DNA of 19,812 nt from Faeciplasma avium. GTDB lineage: Bacteria; Bacillota; Clostridia; Oscillospirales; Ruminococcaceae. A program made the position numbers and the translations under genes. Positions 6,739 to 15,042 of the stretch are shown in pieces. Under the pieces are notes generated by a model. That model was not told the DNA's origin and searched no databases. It worked only from the letters and a program-made list of their open reading frames with translations. Numbering within the stretch: position 1 is the stretch's first letter; each line of letters begins with the position of its first letter. The stretch covers positions 1 to 19,812 of the forward strand of contig DVOL01000097.1 in NCBI GenBank assembly GCA_018713505.1, written 5' to 3'.

Positions 6739-6893
6739 TTTAAAACCCTCCTATTTTTTTCAGACATTCATACGCTTCTATCGACCCGTCAGAGCCGCCT
6801 TGCAAAGCCAGAGGACTATCCGCTTTAATGCTTGTTCCTTGCGAACTGCACTAACCCCCATCCTGCTCGGAATACAGGACGGAATCCAAATGC
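6739..6893 (-). promoter_or_regulatory. Structured rplS 5' leader, possible L19 autoregulatory RNA
   Basis: Between the predicted transcript start near 6893 and the GTG lies a leader of about 155 nt without an open frame. Close to its 5' end, CCGTCCTG and CAGGATGG (plus coordinates 6875-6882 and 6858-6865) form an 8-bp stem with one wobble and a nine-base loop. A smaller GTTC/GAAC stem follows. Firmicute rplS genes are known to carry an L19 leader RNA that allows feedback by the protein; whether this leader matches that family was not tested. Confidence 0.45.
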
Positions 6894-6899
6894 CTAAAC

Positions 6900-6928
6900 A
6901 TTATATCACATATATTCTTCATTGGCAA
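6900..6928 (-). promoter_or_regulatory. Promoter of rplS
   Basis: Minus-strand TTGCCA (6923-6928), a 17-base spacer and TATAAT (6900-6905) preceded by TGA. It begins only 8 bases after the stop of the upstream gene. This is close to consensus, as expected for a ribosomal-protein gene. Confidence 0.82.
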
Positions 6929-6935
6929 TCTGCGA

Positions 6936-7625
6936 TTATTTAAAATCTTCACCGTTAATTGAGAGTATCTTTGTGCGATTTATACATAACCTGTCAAACT
7001 CAAAGCCGCAGAAGCTCTCAAAGGCGGATGTCACTGAAACAACATTCAGGCTTTTATTTATTCCCGCAGGAAGTCTAAGGCCTATGTCAAGGGAGCACTC
7101 CCCCTCCGAAACGCTCATAAGCTCGATGTCCGGCTTGATATCGACGGGAAGAACGGTTTTTTTCATGTTGACCTTGCATCTTTTCTCGATGATTATTTTG
7201 TCCTGAGAAATAAAGCTCTCAAAAAGCTTTTTTATCTCAGCCGGAGGTCTATCTGAGTAAAACTCCGCCGTATATGTGCAGGAGCCAATCTCGGTGTGCC
7301 TCATTACTGGGCTGCGAAGCTCCAAAATCCTTATCCCCTCGGGTAAAACGGCGTTCATCCTTCTTTTTATATCCTCGTAGTCAGGCTCGCCGCCAAGGAT
7401 GTCCATGCCGAAGTCCATAATTTCGCACCGGCTGGCGACTCCCAGCGAAAGCGGAAGATGGAAAAGAAGATAAATATGCGGGTTGTAGCCCTTTGTAAAC
7501 CATACCGGGAGCCTTGCACGCTTAAAGGTCCTCTGCATAAGCCGCATAAGGTCAAGGTGGGAGATATACACGGCTCTGTCTGTCTTGGAAAAAACAGCTC
7601 TTACATCATAGTAGTCCTTTGTCAA
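6936..7625 (-). CDS. TIGR03936-type radical-SAM-linked protein (DUF2344)
   Basis: A 229-residue protein of the family found beside or fused to the TIGR03960-type radical-SAM protein. The N-terminal block is characteristic: YDVRAVFSKTDRAVYISHLDL (about 6-26), then RTFKRARLPVWFTKGYNPH and LPLSLGVASRCEIMDF. It has no iron-sulfur motif of its own and is thought to work with its upstream partner; the reaction is not established to my knowledge. The start is TTG at 7625-7623, seven bases after AAGGAGGT. It lies 13 bases after the radical-SAM gene in one operon. In many Firmicutes the pair precedes rng and rplU; here rplS follows instead. No membrane segment is visible. Confidence 0.9.
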   Translation of the reverse strand: MTKDYYDVRAVFSKTDRAVYISHLDLMRLMQRTFKRARLPVWFTKGYNPHIYLLFHLPLSLGVASRCEIMDFGMDILGGEPDYEDIKRRMNAVLPEGIRILELRSPVMRHTEIGSCTYTAEFYSDRPPAEIKKLFESFISQDKIIIEKRCKVNMKKTVLPVDIKPDIELMSVSEGECSLDIGLRLPAGINKSLNVVSVTSAFESFCGFEFDRLCINRTKILSINGEDFK

Positions 7626-7638
7626 CTGTACGACCTCC

Positions 7639-9513
7639 TTAGCCTCTGCCGCCGCAATAGGTGCCTCCGCACTCCTTCATTACTCCGCAGCCTGAGCATT
7701 TCTCACGGCAGCTTGGAGTGGTTATACCCATCTTAGCCTTTTTATTCTCAGATATAAGAAAGCTCTTGGAGATGAAGTAGTCAAGATGCTCCCAGGGGTT
7801 CTTCTCCTCATACTCACGCTGACGGCAGGCGTAAAACTCGGGCTCAAGCTTGCACTCCTTAAACGCCTCAAGCCAGCTCTCAAACTTAAAATGCTCGTCC
7901 CAGCTGTCAAAGGTGCAGCCCTTTTTCCATGCAGAATATATAACCTGCCCGAGCCGTCTGTCTCCCCTTGCCAAAACAGCCTCAAGAAGGCTTACATTGT
8001 AGTCGTGATAGGACAGCTTTATATGCTTGCTTTTCAGGCTGGAGGAAAGAATTGCCTGCCTCTTGACTATTTCCTCCTTGGTTATCTGAGCCTCAAACTC
8101 AAACGGAGTAAAGGGCTTTGGCACAAAGGTGGCGCAGGAGACATGGATGCTCAAAAACCTTCCCTTGACTCCCTTGTTTACCGAGTAAAACAGGTCGGAT
8201 ATCCTCCTGACAAGAAGGACTATCCCCATGACATCCTCCTCGGTTTCGGTGGGAAGTCCCAGCATGAAATATAGCTTTACCGTCGAGTATCCGGCGGCAA
8301 ATGCAATGGCGCAGGTAGAAAGTATCTCATCCTCGGTTATGTTTTTATTTATGACATCCCTAAGCCTCTGAGTTCCCGCCTCAGCTGCAAAGGTTAGCCC
8401 TGATTTTCTCACACGGTTAATCTTCTCGATTATCTCCTCGCTGAAGCTGTCAACCCTTAAGGACGGCAGTGAAAGGCTTATCTTTTCCGACTCGGTATAA
8501 TCTACAAGACGGCTTAAAAGCTCCTCAATCTTGGGATGGTCGCTTGTCGAAAGCGAGGAAAGGGATATCTCCTCATACCCGGTCTGCTCGCAAAGAGCCT
8601 TAGCCTCGCCGGCTATGGAGTCGATGCTCTTTTCCCTGAACGGACGGTAGATGTATCCCGCCTGACAGAAGCGGCAGCCCCTTATGCAGCCCCTTAATAC
8701 CTCGACAACCGCCCTGTCGTGGACTATATCGGTAAACGGAACGACAAAATAGTCTGGATAGTATACGCTGTCAAGGTCCTTTATGACCCTTTTCCTGATA
8801 GGAAGCGGCGCACCATGCGGCGAGACTATATTTTTAACCCTGCCGTCCTCATGATAGCTCACTTCGTAAAGGCTTGGAACATAGATGCCCTCGATTTTGC
8901 TGGCAGAGCTTAAAAACTCCGACTTTTTGAAGCCACGCTTTTTCATGTCGGCGTATAGGTCCATAAGCTCAAGATTGACCTCCTCGCCCTCTCCTAAAAT
9001 GAAAAGGTCGAAAAAGTCGGCTAACGGCTCGGGATTGCAGACGCACGGACCTCCCGCAACCACTATTGGGTCGTTCTCGCTTCTGTCCCTTGCGTAAACC
9101 TCAAGACCTGCCAAGTCGAGCATATTGAGGACATTTGTATAGCTAAGCTCGTACTGCATTGTAAAGCCGATAAAGTCAAACTCTCTTATCGGGTCGAGGC
9201 TCTCGAGTGCGTAAAGAGGGATGTTATTTTGCCTCATTGCATCTTCAAAATCCTTTTCAGGAGCAAAGACCCTCTCGCACCAGAACTCCGGGCGGGCGTT
9301 TTTAAGTCCGTAAAGTATCTTCATCCCGAGATGGCTCATTCCGACCTCGTAGGTGTCGGGAAAGCAAAAAGCAAACCTGACGGTGACTCCGGACTTGTCC
9401 TTTACCACGCTGCCGACCTCTCCGCCTATATATCTTGACGGCTTGTTTGAGCGCAGTGCAAGCCGTTCTATCCTGTCCCTCAGCTGGGAGGAGGGAATAT
9501 TGTCATTAAGCAT
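7639..9513 (-). CDS. TIGR03960-type radical SAM protein with B12-binding-like domain
   Basis: A 624-residue radical-SAM protein with an N-terminal B12-binding-like region and a central core. The 4Fe-4S motif is CIRGCRFC with cysteines 276, 280 and 283 (C-x3-C-x2-C). Upstream, FAFCFPDTYEVGMSHLG (about 48-63), GGPCVCNPEPLADFFD (154-169) and LGEGEE match the family. A second Cys cluster closes the protein (602, 606, 609, 615, 620), beginning C-x3-C-x2-C and suggesting an extra metal site. Substrate and product are unknown. ATG at 9513 follows TAGGAG by five bases, downstream of a near-perfect promoter and a short hairpin. Co-transcription with the TIGR03936-type gene, 13 bases downstream, matches the pairing known in other Firmicutes, where the two are sometimes fused. 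Confidence 0.92.
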   Translation of the reverse strand: MLNDNIPSSQLRDRIERLALRSNKPSRYIGGEVGSVVKDKSGVTVRFAFCFPDTYEVGMSHLGMKILYGLKNARPEFWCERVFAPEKDFEDAMRQNNIPLYALESLDPIREFDFIGFTMQYELSYTNVLNMLDLAGLEVYARDRSENDPIVVAGGPCVCNPEPLADFFDLFILGEGEEVNLELMDLYADMKKRGFKKSEFLSSASKIEGIYVPSLYEVSYHEDGRVKNIVSPHGAPLPIRKRVIKDLDSVYYPDYFVVPFTDIVHDRAVVEVLRGCIRGCRFCQAGYIYRPFREKSIDSIAGEAKALCEQTGYEEISLSSLSTSDHPKIEELLSRLVDYTESEKISLSLPSLRVDSFSEEIIEKINRVRKSGLTFAAEAGTQRLRDVINKNITEDEILSTCAIAFAAGYSTVKLYFMLGLPTETEEDVMGIVLLVRRISDLFYSVNKGVKGRFLSIHVSCATFVPKPFTPFEFEAQITKEEIVKRQAILSSSLKSKHIKLSYHDYNVSLLEAVLARGDRRLGQVIYSAWKKGCTFDSWDEHFKFESWLEAFKECKLEPEFYACRQREYEEKNPWEHLDYFISKSFLISENKKAKMGITTPSCREKCSGCGVMKECGGTYCGGRG

Positions 9514-9526
9514 AAAAACTCCTAAC

Positions 9527-9548
9527 CGCAGGACGCAAGCCGCCTGCG
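9527..9548 (-). promoter_or_regulatory. Hairpin just upstream of radical-SAM ribosome site
   Basis: CGCAGG and CCTGCG (plus coordinates 9543-9548 and 9527-9532) form a 6-bp GC stem with a ten-base loop in the short leader of the radical-SAM operon, directly before TAGGAG. It could limit ribosome access or protect the 5' end. Function is not shown. Confidence 0.35.
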
Positions 9549-9568
9549 ACTTTATTATCTTCCTGCTA

Positions 9569-9597
9569 ATTCTATCACCGGAAGCAGCTTATGTCAA
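9569..9597 (-). promoter_or_regulatory. Promoter of radical-SAM operon
   Basis: Minus-strand TTGACA (9592-9597), a perfect -35, then a 17-base spacer and TAGAAT (9569-9574) with the TGA extension. Predicted start is near 9562, a leader of about 49 nt. Confidence 0.85.
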
Positions 9598-9629
9598 CCT
9601 AAAGAAAAAAGCAGTTTCCTTATCTAGGC

Positions 9630-9657
9630 TTGAATTTGATAAAAAAGCATGTATAAT
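9630..9657 (+). promoter_or_regulatory. Promoter of polymerase/YolD-like cassette
   Basis: TTGAAT (9630-9635), a 16-base spacer and TATAAT (9652-9657), without the TGn extension. Predicted start is near 9664, giving a leader of about 133 nt. The leader holds TGCAGA/TCTGCA (9749-9754 with 9762-9767). It also holds two mutually exclusive pairings of AAAGCC (9719-9724): with GGCTTT (9694-9699), or locally, AAAGC with GCTTT (9728-9732). No palindromic LexA-type box was seen. Confidence 0.7.
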
Positions 9658-9796
9658 AAAGGCATACATTTAACGATTCATAGCTTGGCTCACGGCTTTT
9701 GTTGTTTTATGGCTGGATAAAGCCGGGGCTTTTAAGCATATTAAAATTTGCAGAGGATTTTTCTGCACAGTAATCAAGCAAGAGGGGTGTACTCTA

Positions 9797-11302
9797 ATGA
9801 AGGAGCGAAGTTATCTGGCAATCGACCTAAAAAGCTTTTATGCCTCGGTAGAGTGCATAGAGCGTGGTCTTGACCCGCTGGATACAAACCTTGTCGTGGC
9901 TGACGAAAGAAGAACGGATAAAACCGTCTGCCTTGCCGTCACTCCCTCCCTAAAGGAGTACGGCATATCTGGCAGGAGCAGGCTGTTCGAGGTCAAAAGC
10001 AGGATTGCCGAGGTCAACTCGGGAAGAAGGCACGACGCTCCGAAAAGGATGCTAAGAGGCTCCTCCTGCTTTTCCTCCGAGCTTAGATTAGACCCATCCT
10101 TAATGATTGATTTTATTATCGCACCTCCGAGAATGGCTTACTATATGGAGTACAGCACAAGGATATACGAGGTGTACATGAAATATATAGCTCCTGAGGA
10201 CATCATAGTGTACTCGATAGACGAGGTTTTCATGGATGTGACAGACTATCTTCCGGCATACGGGCTTACAGCTAAGGAGCTTGCCATGACAATAATCCTG
10301 GATGTTCTAAGCTCCACCGGGATAACCGCAACGGCTGGAATCGGCACTAATCTGTATCTTTGCAAGATAGCCATGGACATCATGGCAAAGCATATCCAAG
10401 CGGACAAAAACGGAGTCAGGATAGCTATGCTTGACGAGGCAAGCTATCGCAGGGAGCTGTGGAGCCATCAGCCACTGACCGATTTCTGGAGGGTCGGAAA
10501 GGGCTATGCGAAAAAGCTGGAGGAAAACGGAATGTTCACAATGGGGGATGTCGCAAGATGCTCTATAGACAACGAAGACAGGCTCTACAGTCTTTTTGGC
10601 AAAAACGCCGAGCTTCTTATAGACCACGCCTGGGGCTGGGAGCCGTGTACCGTTGAGGCTGTCAAGGCGTACCGACCGGCGTCAAGCAGCCTCAGTACAG
10701 GTCAGATACTCCATCAGCCCTACGAGTCGGACAAGGCAAGGCTTGTCTTAAGGGAGATGGCAGACAGTCTTTCGATGGAGCTTCTTGAAAAGGGTCTTTT
10801 GACCGACCAGCTCGTACTCACGATAAGCTACGACGCTTTAAATCTAACCGACAGCGAGCGTAAAAGCGAGTACAGCGGCGAGATTATCAGCGACCGCTAC
10901 GGAAGAAGCATCCCCAAGCACTCTCACGGCACGGCAAATCTTAATGAGCACAGCTCCTCCTCAAAGATTATAACGGAGTGTGCCGCAGGGCTTTTCGACG
11001 GTATCGTCCAAAAAAAGCTCCTTATAAGAAAGCTCAGCATATCGGCAAATCATGTCATAAAGGAGTCCTCCTATAAAAAGAAGGAGGACTTCACACAGCT
11101 TGATATGTTTACCGACTATGAAGCGCTTATAAGGAGTGAAGCCCGCAAAAAAGCCGAGCTTGAGAAGGAAAAGATAATGCGAAGAGCGGTTCTCAGAATC
11201 AAAAAGCGGTTCGGGAAGAACTCAATCCTCAAGGGAATCAGCCTTGAGGAGGGAGCGACCGCACGAGACAGAAACGAGCAGATAGGCGGGCATAAGGCAT
11301 GA
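9797..11302 (+). CDS. Y-family DNA polymerase (UmuC/YqjW/UvrX type)
   Basis: A 501-residue error-prone polymerase expected to copy past damaged bases. Palm-domain acids are present: D10 in LAIDLKSFYASVEC and D142/E143 in YSIDEVFMD. The aromatic pair F14-Y15 occupies the steric-gate region. A helix-hairpin-helix-like thumb segment near FWRVGKGYAKKLEENGMFTMGDVA (about 229-252) and a C-terminal little-finger domain with a Lys/Arg/Glu-rich tail follow. Length and the YolD-like partner place it with the Firmicute UmuC-like group (YqjW, phage UvrX) rather than short DinB proteins of about 350-420 residues. ATG at 9797 follows GAGGGG. Its stop overlaps the next ATG as ATGA, so the two are coupled. 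The cassette form is common on plasmids, phages and chromosomes of Clostridia, but no mobile-element gene is near. Confidence 0.92.
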   Translation: MKERSYLAIDLKSFYASVECIERGLDPLDTNLVVADERRTDKTVCLAVTPSLKEYGISGRSRLFEVKSRIAEVNSGRRHDAPKRMLRGSSCFSSELRLDPSLMIDFIIAPPRMAYYMEYSTRIYEVYMKYIAPEDIIVYSIDEVFMDVTDYLPAYGLTAKELAMTIILDVLSSTGITATAGIGTNLYLCKIAMDIMAKHIQADKNGVRIAMLDEASYRRELWSHQPLTDFWRVGKGYAKKLEENGMFTMGDVARCSIDNEDRLYSLFGKNAELLIDHAWGWEPCTVEAVKAYRPASSSLSTGQILHQPYESDKARLVLREMADSLSMELLEKGLLTDQLVLTISYDALNLTDSERKSEYSGEIISDRYGRSIPKHSHGTANLNEHSSSSKIITECAAGLFDGIVQKKLLIRKLSISANHVIKESSYKKKEDFTQLDMFTDYEALIRSEARKKAELEKEKIMRRAVLRIKKRFGKNSILKGISLEEGATARDRNEQIGGHKA

Positions 11303-11721
11303 GCGATTTAAATAAGTACGAGGACATTATAAACCTGCCGCATAAGCAGTCGGAAAAAAGGCAGCACATGACGCTCAGCGAGCGTGCGGCGCAGTTTTCT
11401 CCCTTTGCAGCCCTTACCGGCTTCGACGACGCAATAGAGGAGACGGGCAGACTCACCGAGGACTGGCTGGAGCATGGTGAAAGCGGGCTTTATTTTCTGA
11501 ATCTTGCCCTTAGAAGGGCGATAGACGAGGCGGGAAGCGATAAGTCTGTAAGTATATGCTACTTCGAGCCTGACTCCAAAAAATCGGGAGGACGGTATCT
11601 AACCGTCGCCGGCAGCATAAAAAGATTTGACGAGTACGAAAGGCTTATCATCCTCTCCGACGGCAGGAAAATCCCTGTTGATAATATTATGTCCCTTGAA
11701 AATATCGGGGAGGAGATTTAA
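11299..11721 (+). CDS. YolD-like protein, partner of Y-family polymerase
   Basis: A 140-residue cytoplasmic protein of the YolD-like group. The N-terminal YEDIINLPHKQSEKRQHM and RAAQFSPFAAL (about 7-40) are characteristic of the clostridial members. The rest is predicted mixed helix/strand, with no membrane segment. YolD-like proteins are found beside UvrX/YqjW-type polymerases and are thought to replace UmuD-like partners; the mechanism is not settled. ATG at 11299 overlaps the polymerase stop (ATGA), with only a weak ribosome site (ATAAGG), which points to translational coupling. A strong terminator begins six bases after its stop, closing the two-gene unit. Confidence 0.87.
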   Translation: MSDLNKYEDIINLPHKQSEKRQHMTLSERAAQFSPFAALTGFDDAIEETGRLTEDWLEHGESGLYFLNLALRRAIDEAGSDKSVSICYFEPDSKKSGGRYLTVAGSIKRFDEYERLIILSDGRKIPVDNIMSLENIGEEI

Positions 11722-11726
11722 AGCGT

Positions 11727-11760
11727 AAAAGGTGGGAGAAAATAGCCTCTCCCACCTTTT
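11727..11760. terminator. Bidirectional terminator between YolD-like gene and glmS
   Basis: AAAAGGTGGGAGA (11727-11739) and TCTCCCACCTTTT (11748-11760) form a perfect 13-bp stem with an eight-base loop. A-runs on one side and T-runs on the other give a U-tract on both strands. It serves the plus-strand polymerase cassette and the minus-strand glmS, whose stop is 24 bases away. Confidence 0.93.
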
Positions 11761-11784
11761 TAATTTAGCAAATATACCCTCCGC

Positions 11785-13623
11785 TTACTCAACGGTTACG
11801 CTTTTTGCTAGGTTTCTTGGCTTGTCGACATCAAGACCCCTGGCTACGCTTAGATAGTAGCCCATTAGCTGTAAGGGGACGACTGCCAGGCTTGCGGTGA
11901 AGTGCTCGTCGGTCTTTGGGATGTAGACGGTGAAGTTTGAGGTGTCCTCAATGCTGTAGTTGCCGTAGCAGGTAAGACCCATTATATATGCTCCCCTGCT
12001 CTTGACCTCGACCATGTTGCTTATCATCTTTTCGTACAGCTTGGGCTGGGTCAGCACGGATATTACAAGAGTACCCTGCTCGATTAGGCTTATCGTGCCG
12101 TGCTTTAGCTCTCCTGCGGCGTACGCCTCGCTGTGGATATAGCTAATCTCCTTCATCTTCAGGCTGCCCTCAAGACAGATTGCATAGTCTATGCCCCGTC
12201 CTATGAAGAAAACATCGTGAGAGGCGGCAAACTTAGAGGCAAACCACTGAATCCTCTCCTTATCGGAAAGAAGGGTAGCTATCTTGTCTGGAAGCTTTAA
12301 AAGCTCGTCTATAAGCCTTGAATACTCGCTGCCGTCAATCATATTCCTTGAGTACGCAAGCTCGGTAGCGAGGATATAGGTGGCGGCAAGCTGTGCGCTG
12401 TACGCCTTTGTTGTCGCTACGGCAATTTCAGGTCCCGCCATGGTGTAAAATACCATATCAGCCTCTCTTGCTATAGTGCTTCCGACAACATTGACTATAG
12501 CGAGGGTTTTGACTCCCCTCTCCTTTGCCTCACGCAGAGCGGCAAGGCTGTCAGCAGTTTCGCCGGACTGACTGATGATGATTACCAAATCGTTTTTGTC
12601 AAGGAGCGGGCTTCTGTACCTAAACTCGGAAGCAAGCTCCACCCTGACGGGGATTTTTGCTATATCCTCAAAAACATACTGGGCGTTTACTCCGACATGG
12701 TATGCCGAGCCACAGGCTACTATATGAATATTATTGCAGTCTTTTATATTCTCAAGGCTGATTCCGGCAAGCTCGAGGTTAATCCTGCCGTCTGCGATTA
12801 CAGATAGAAGCGTATCCTTGACGGCCCTTGGCTGCTCGTGTATCTCCTTTATCATGAAATGCTCGAAGCCGCCCTTTTCAGCCGCCTCTGAGTCCCAGGT
12901 TATGTTGGTTATCTCCTTTTGGATAGGCTCGCAGTCAAGATTATAGAAGCAAACGCCGCCGTTGGCAAGCCGTGCCATCTCCATGTTTCCTATGTAGTAA
13001 ACGCTTCTTGTATATTTTAAAATCGCAGGGACATCGGAGGCAAGATAGCACTGACCGTCCTTAACGCCTATAATCATCGGACTGTCCTTTCTTGCAACAT
13101 ATATCTCTGCGGGATAGTCCTTAAACATGACCGCAAGAGCATAGGAGCCTCTTACCCTTATTATCGCCTTGGAGATAGCCTCAATCGGTCCGCAGGACTC
13201 CTGCCTGTAGTAGTAATCAATGAGCTTTGTTATGACCTCGGTGTCGGTCTGGGAGTAAAAGCTGTAGCCCTTTTTCAAAAGAGTGTCCTTTAGCTCCAGG
13301 TAGTTTTCTATTATACCGTTATGAACGGCTATGACATTCTTATCGTCGCTGTAATGAGGGTGGGCGTTAATCTCCGACGGCTCGCCGTGGGTTGCCCATC
13401 TTGTATGACCGATTCCGCAGCAGCCCTCGACGGCTGTGCCGTAGGCGGTCTTTTCAAGAAGTATCCTAAGCCTTCCCTTTGCCTTAATTATCTCAGGCTC
13501 CTCTGAGCCGTTTCTGACTGCGACTCCGGCAGAGTCGTAGCCCCTGTATTCAAGCTTTGACAGACCGTCCAAAAGAATCGGAGCCGCCTGCATATCTCCC
13601 GTAAAGCCAACTATTCCGCACAT
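11785..13623 (-). CDS. glmS: Glutamine--fructose-6-phosphate aminotransferase (isomerizing)
   Basis: Makes glucosamine-6-phosphate from fructose-6-phosphate and glutamine, the first step toward UDP-GlcNAc for the cell wall. At 612 residues it is full length. Cys2 (MCGIVGF) is the N-terminal glutaminase nucleophile after Met removal. LEYRGYDSAG (about 24-33) and GHTRWATHG (72-80) follow. The two SIS sugar-isomerase domains occupy the C-terminal half, with SQSGETADSLAAL and IGRGIDYAICLEGSLKMKE, and the protein ends in NLAKSVTVE. ATG at 13623 has GGGAGG seven bases upstream. It follows glmM by 30 bases in one operon, which leaves no space for a glmS ribozyme directly upstream. Confidence 0.97.
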   Translation of the reverse strand: MCGIVGFTGDMQAAPILLDGLSKLEYRGYDSAGVAVRNGSEEPEIIKAKGRLRILLEKTAYGTAVEGCCGIGHTRWATHGEPSEINAHPHYSDDKNVIAVHNGIIENYLELKDTLLKKGYSFYSQTDTEVITKLIDYYYRQESCGPIEAISKAIIRVRGSYALAVMFKDYPAEIYVARKDSPMIIGVKDGQCYLASDVPAILKYTRSVYYIGNMEMARLANGGVCFYNLDCEPIQKEITNITWDSEAAEKGGFEHFMIKEIHEQPRAVKDTLLSVIADGRINLELAGISLENIKDCNNIHIVACGSAYHVGVNAQYVFEDIAKIPVRVELASEFRYRSPLLDKNDLVIIISQSGETADSLAALREAKERGVKTLAIVNVVGSTIAREADMVFYTMAGPEIAVATTKAYSAQLAATYILATELAYSRNMIDGSEYSRLIDELLKLPDKIATLLSDKERIQWFASKFAASHDVFFIGRGIDYAICLEGSLKMKEISYIHSEAYAAGELKHGTISLIEQGTLVISVLTQPKLYEKMISNMVEVKSRGAYIMGLTCYGNYSIEDTSNFTVYIPKTDEHFTASLAVVPLQLMGYYLSVARGLDVDKPRNLAKSVTVE

Positions 13624-13653
13624 TCTGCGTCCTCCCTTAAAAAAGTGAAATAA

Positions 13654-15042
13654 TTACCTTGCCTCGTAGCCCCTTGCTCTTATCACGCCGACAATCATAT
13701 CGACGCAGGACTGGCAAAGCTCATAGGTTTCAGCCTCAGCCATAACCCTAATAAGCGGCTCGGTGCCCGACTCCCTTACAAGTATCCGTCCCCTAGTGCC
13801 TAAAAGCTCGGACGCCTCGCTTACCGCCCTTGAAACCTCAGGGTCACTGTTAACCTCTTGCTTGCTTTTTACCCTCACATTAACCAGTATCTGAGGGTAT
13901 ATTTTAAGCGGCGAGCAGAGCTCGCTCAGGCTCTTTTTGGAGTCTATAACAGCCTGCATAACCTTTAGGCTTGTCAAAATACCGTCTCCCGTCGAGGCGT
14001 ACTTTGAGAAAATTATATGCCCGGACTGCTCTCCGCCCAGCTTGTAGCCGTGCTTTGCCATGCACTCGTAGACATACTTGTCGCCGACGGCTGTCTTTTC
14101 GTACTCGATTCCAAGCTCGTCAAACGCCTTGTAAAGCCCGAAGTTCGACATCACCGTGGTTACAACCTTGCCATCAAGCAGAACTCCTCTCTCCTTCATA
14201 TACCTTGCGTAGATGTAAAGAATATGGTCTCCCGTGATGATATTTCCCTTTTCGTCTACGCAAAGACACCGGTCAGCGTCGCCGTCGAAGGCAAAGCCGA
14301 TATCAAGCTGCTTTTCAAGAACAAGCCTTTTTAAGCCCTCAATATGCGTGGAGCCGGAGTCCTTGTTTATATTAAAGCCGTTTGGCTCAGCGTTTATGAC
14401 ATATGTAGTAGCTCCCAGAGCGTCAAATACAGCCTTTGCTATAGACCAGGCACTTCCGTTTGCGCAGTCAAGACCTACCCTCATGCCCTTGAAGGAGAAC
14501 ATTCCAAGGGATATAAGATAGCCGATATACCTGTTTCGTCCCGACACATAGTCTATCGTTCTGCCGATATTTTCTCCCGTTGCGAATGGAATTTCGTCCC
14601 AGTTTTTTCCAAAAACGGCGAGCCTGCAGTCGATATAATCCTCGATATACGAGATGGTATCATCATCCATCTTCTCGCCGGTCCTGCTTATGAGCTTAAT
14701 GCCGTTGTCGTAGTAGGGATTGTGGCTGGCGGATATCATTATTCCGCAGTCAAAGGCGTCCACCCTGGTTATGTAGGATACATACGGTGTGGTTGTGACA
14801 TGGAGCATATAAGCGTCCGCCCCGGAAGCCACTATCCCGCTGATAAGAGAATATTCAAACATATAGCTTGAGCGGCGGGTGTCCTTTCCTATCACTATTC
14901 TTGCGGGACCTTTAGCCTCTGAGCCGGCTCTTAATTGATTGTAGTACCAGCCTATGAATCTTCCAACCTTATACGCCTTGTCGGCTGTGAGTATGACATT
15001 GGCCTCTCCCCTGAAGCCATCCGTTCCAAAATATCTCCCCAT
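13654..15042 (-). CDS. glmM: Phosphoglucosamine mutase
   Basis: Interconverts glucosamine-6-phosphate and glucosamine-1-phosphate, the step after GlmS in UDP-GlcNAc synthesis. The 462-residue protein has the four-domain phosphohexomutase pattern. N-terminal YFGTDGFRGEAN is followed by the phosphoserine loop SASHNP (active S106), the metal-binding DGDADR at 253-258 (D253, D255, D257), and the phosphate-binding RESGTEPLIR at 423-432. Starting MGRYFGTDG is typical of GlmM. The ATG is 11 bases after AGGGAG, a rather long spacing, and the ribosome site lies beside a strong leader hairpin. It heads a two-gene operon with glmS, so two successive enzymes of one pathway are co-expressed. Confidence 0.95.
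   Translation of the reverse strand: MGRYFGTDGFRGEANVILTADKAYKVGRFIGWYYNQLRAGSEAKGPARIVIGKDTRRSSYMFEYSLISGIVASGADAYMLHVTTTPYVSYITRVDAFDCGIMISASHNPYYDNGIKLISRTGEKMDDDTISYIEDYIDCRLAVFGKNWDEIPFATGENIGRTIDYVSGRNRYIGYLISLGMFSFKGMRVGLDCANGSAWSIAKAVFDALGATTYVINAEPNGFNINKDSGSTHIEGLKRLVLEKQLDIGFAFDGDADRCLCVDEKGNIITGDHILYIYARYMKERGVLLDGKVVTTVMSNFGLYKAFDELGIEYEKTAVGDKYVYECMAKHGYKLGGEQSGHIIFSKYASTGDGILTSLKVMQAVIDSKKSLSELCSPLKIYPQILVNVRVKSKQEVNSDPEVSRAVSEASELLGTRGRILVRESGTEPLIRVMAEAETYELCQSCVDMIVGVIRARGYEAR

Noticed and set aside
6680..6943. 87-codon plus-strand frame opposite the rplS leader
   Set aside because: It lies antisense to the rplS start, leader and promoter; no ribosome site and no recognisable protein pattern.
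13624..13653. glmS ribozyme between glmM and glmS
   Set aside because: Only 30 bases, taken up by the ribosome site; the ribozyme needs well over 100 nt. None of its core was recognised before glmM either.
13971..14871. Several plus-strand open frames inside glmM, and others within thrC, glmS and the radical-SAM gene
   Set aside because: They are antisense shadows of well-identified genes with no ribosome sites or family motifs.
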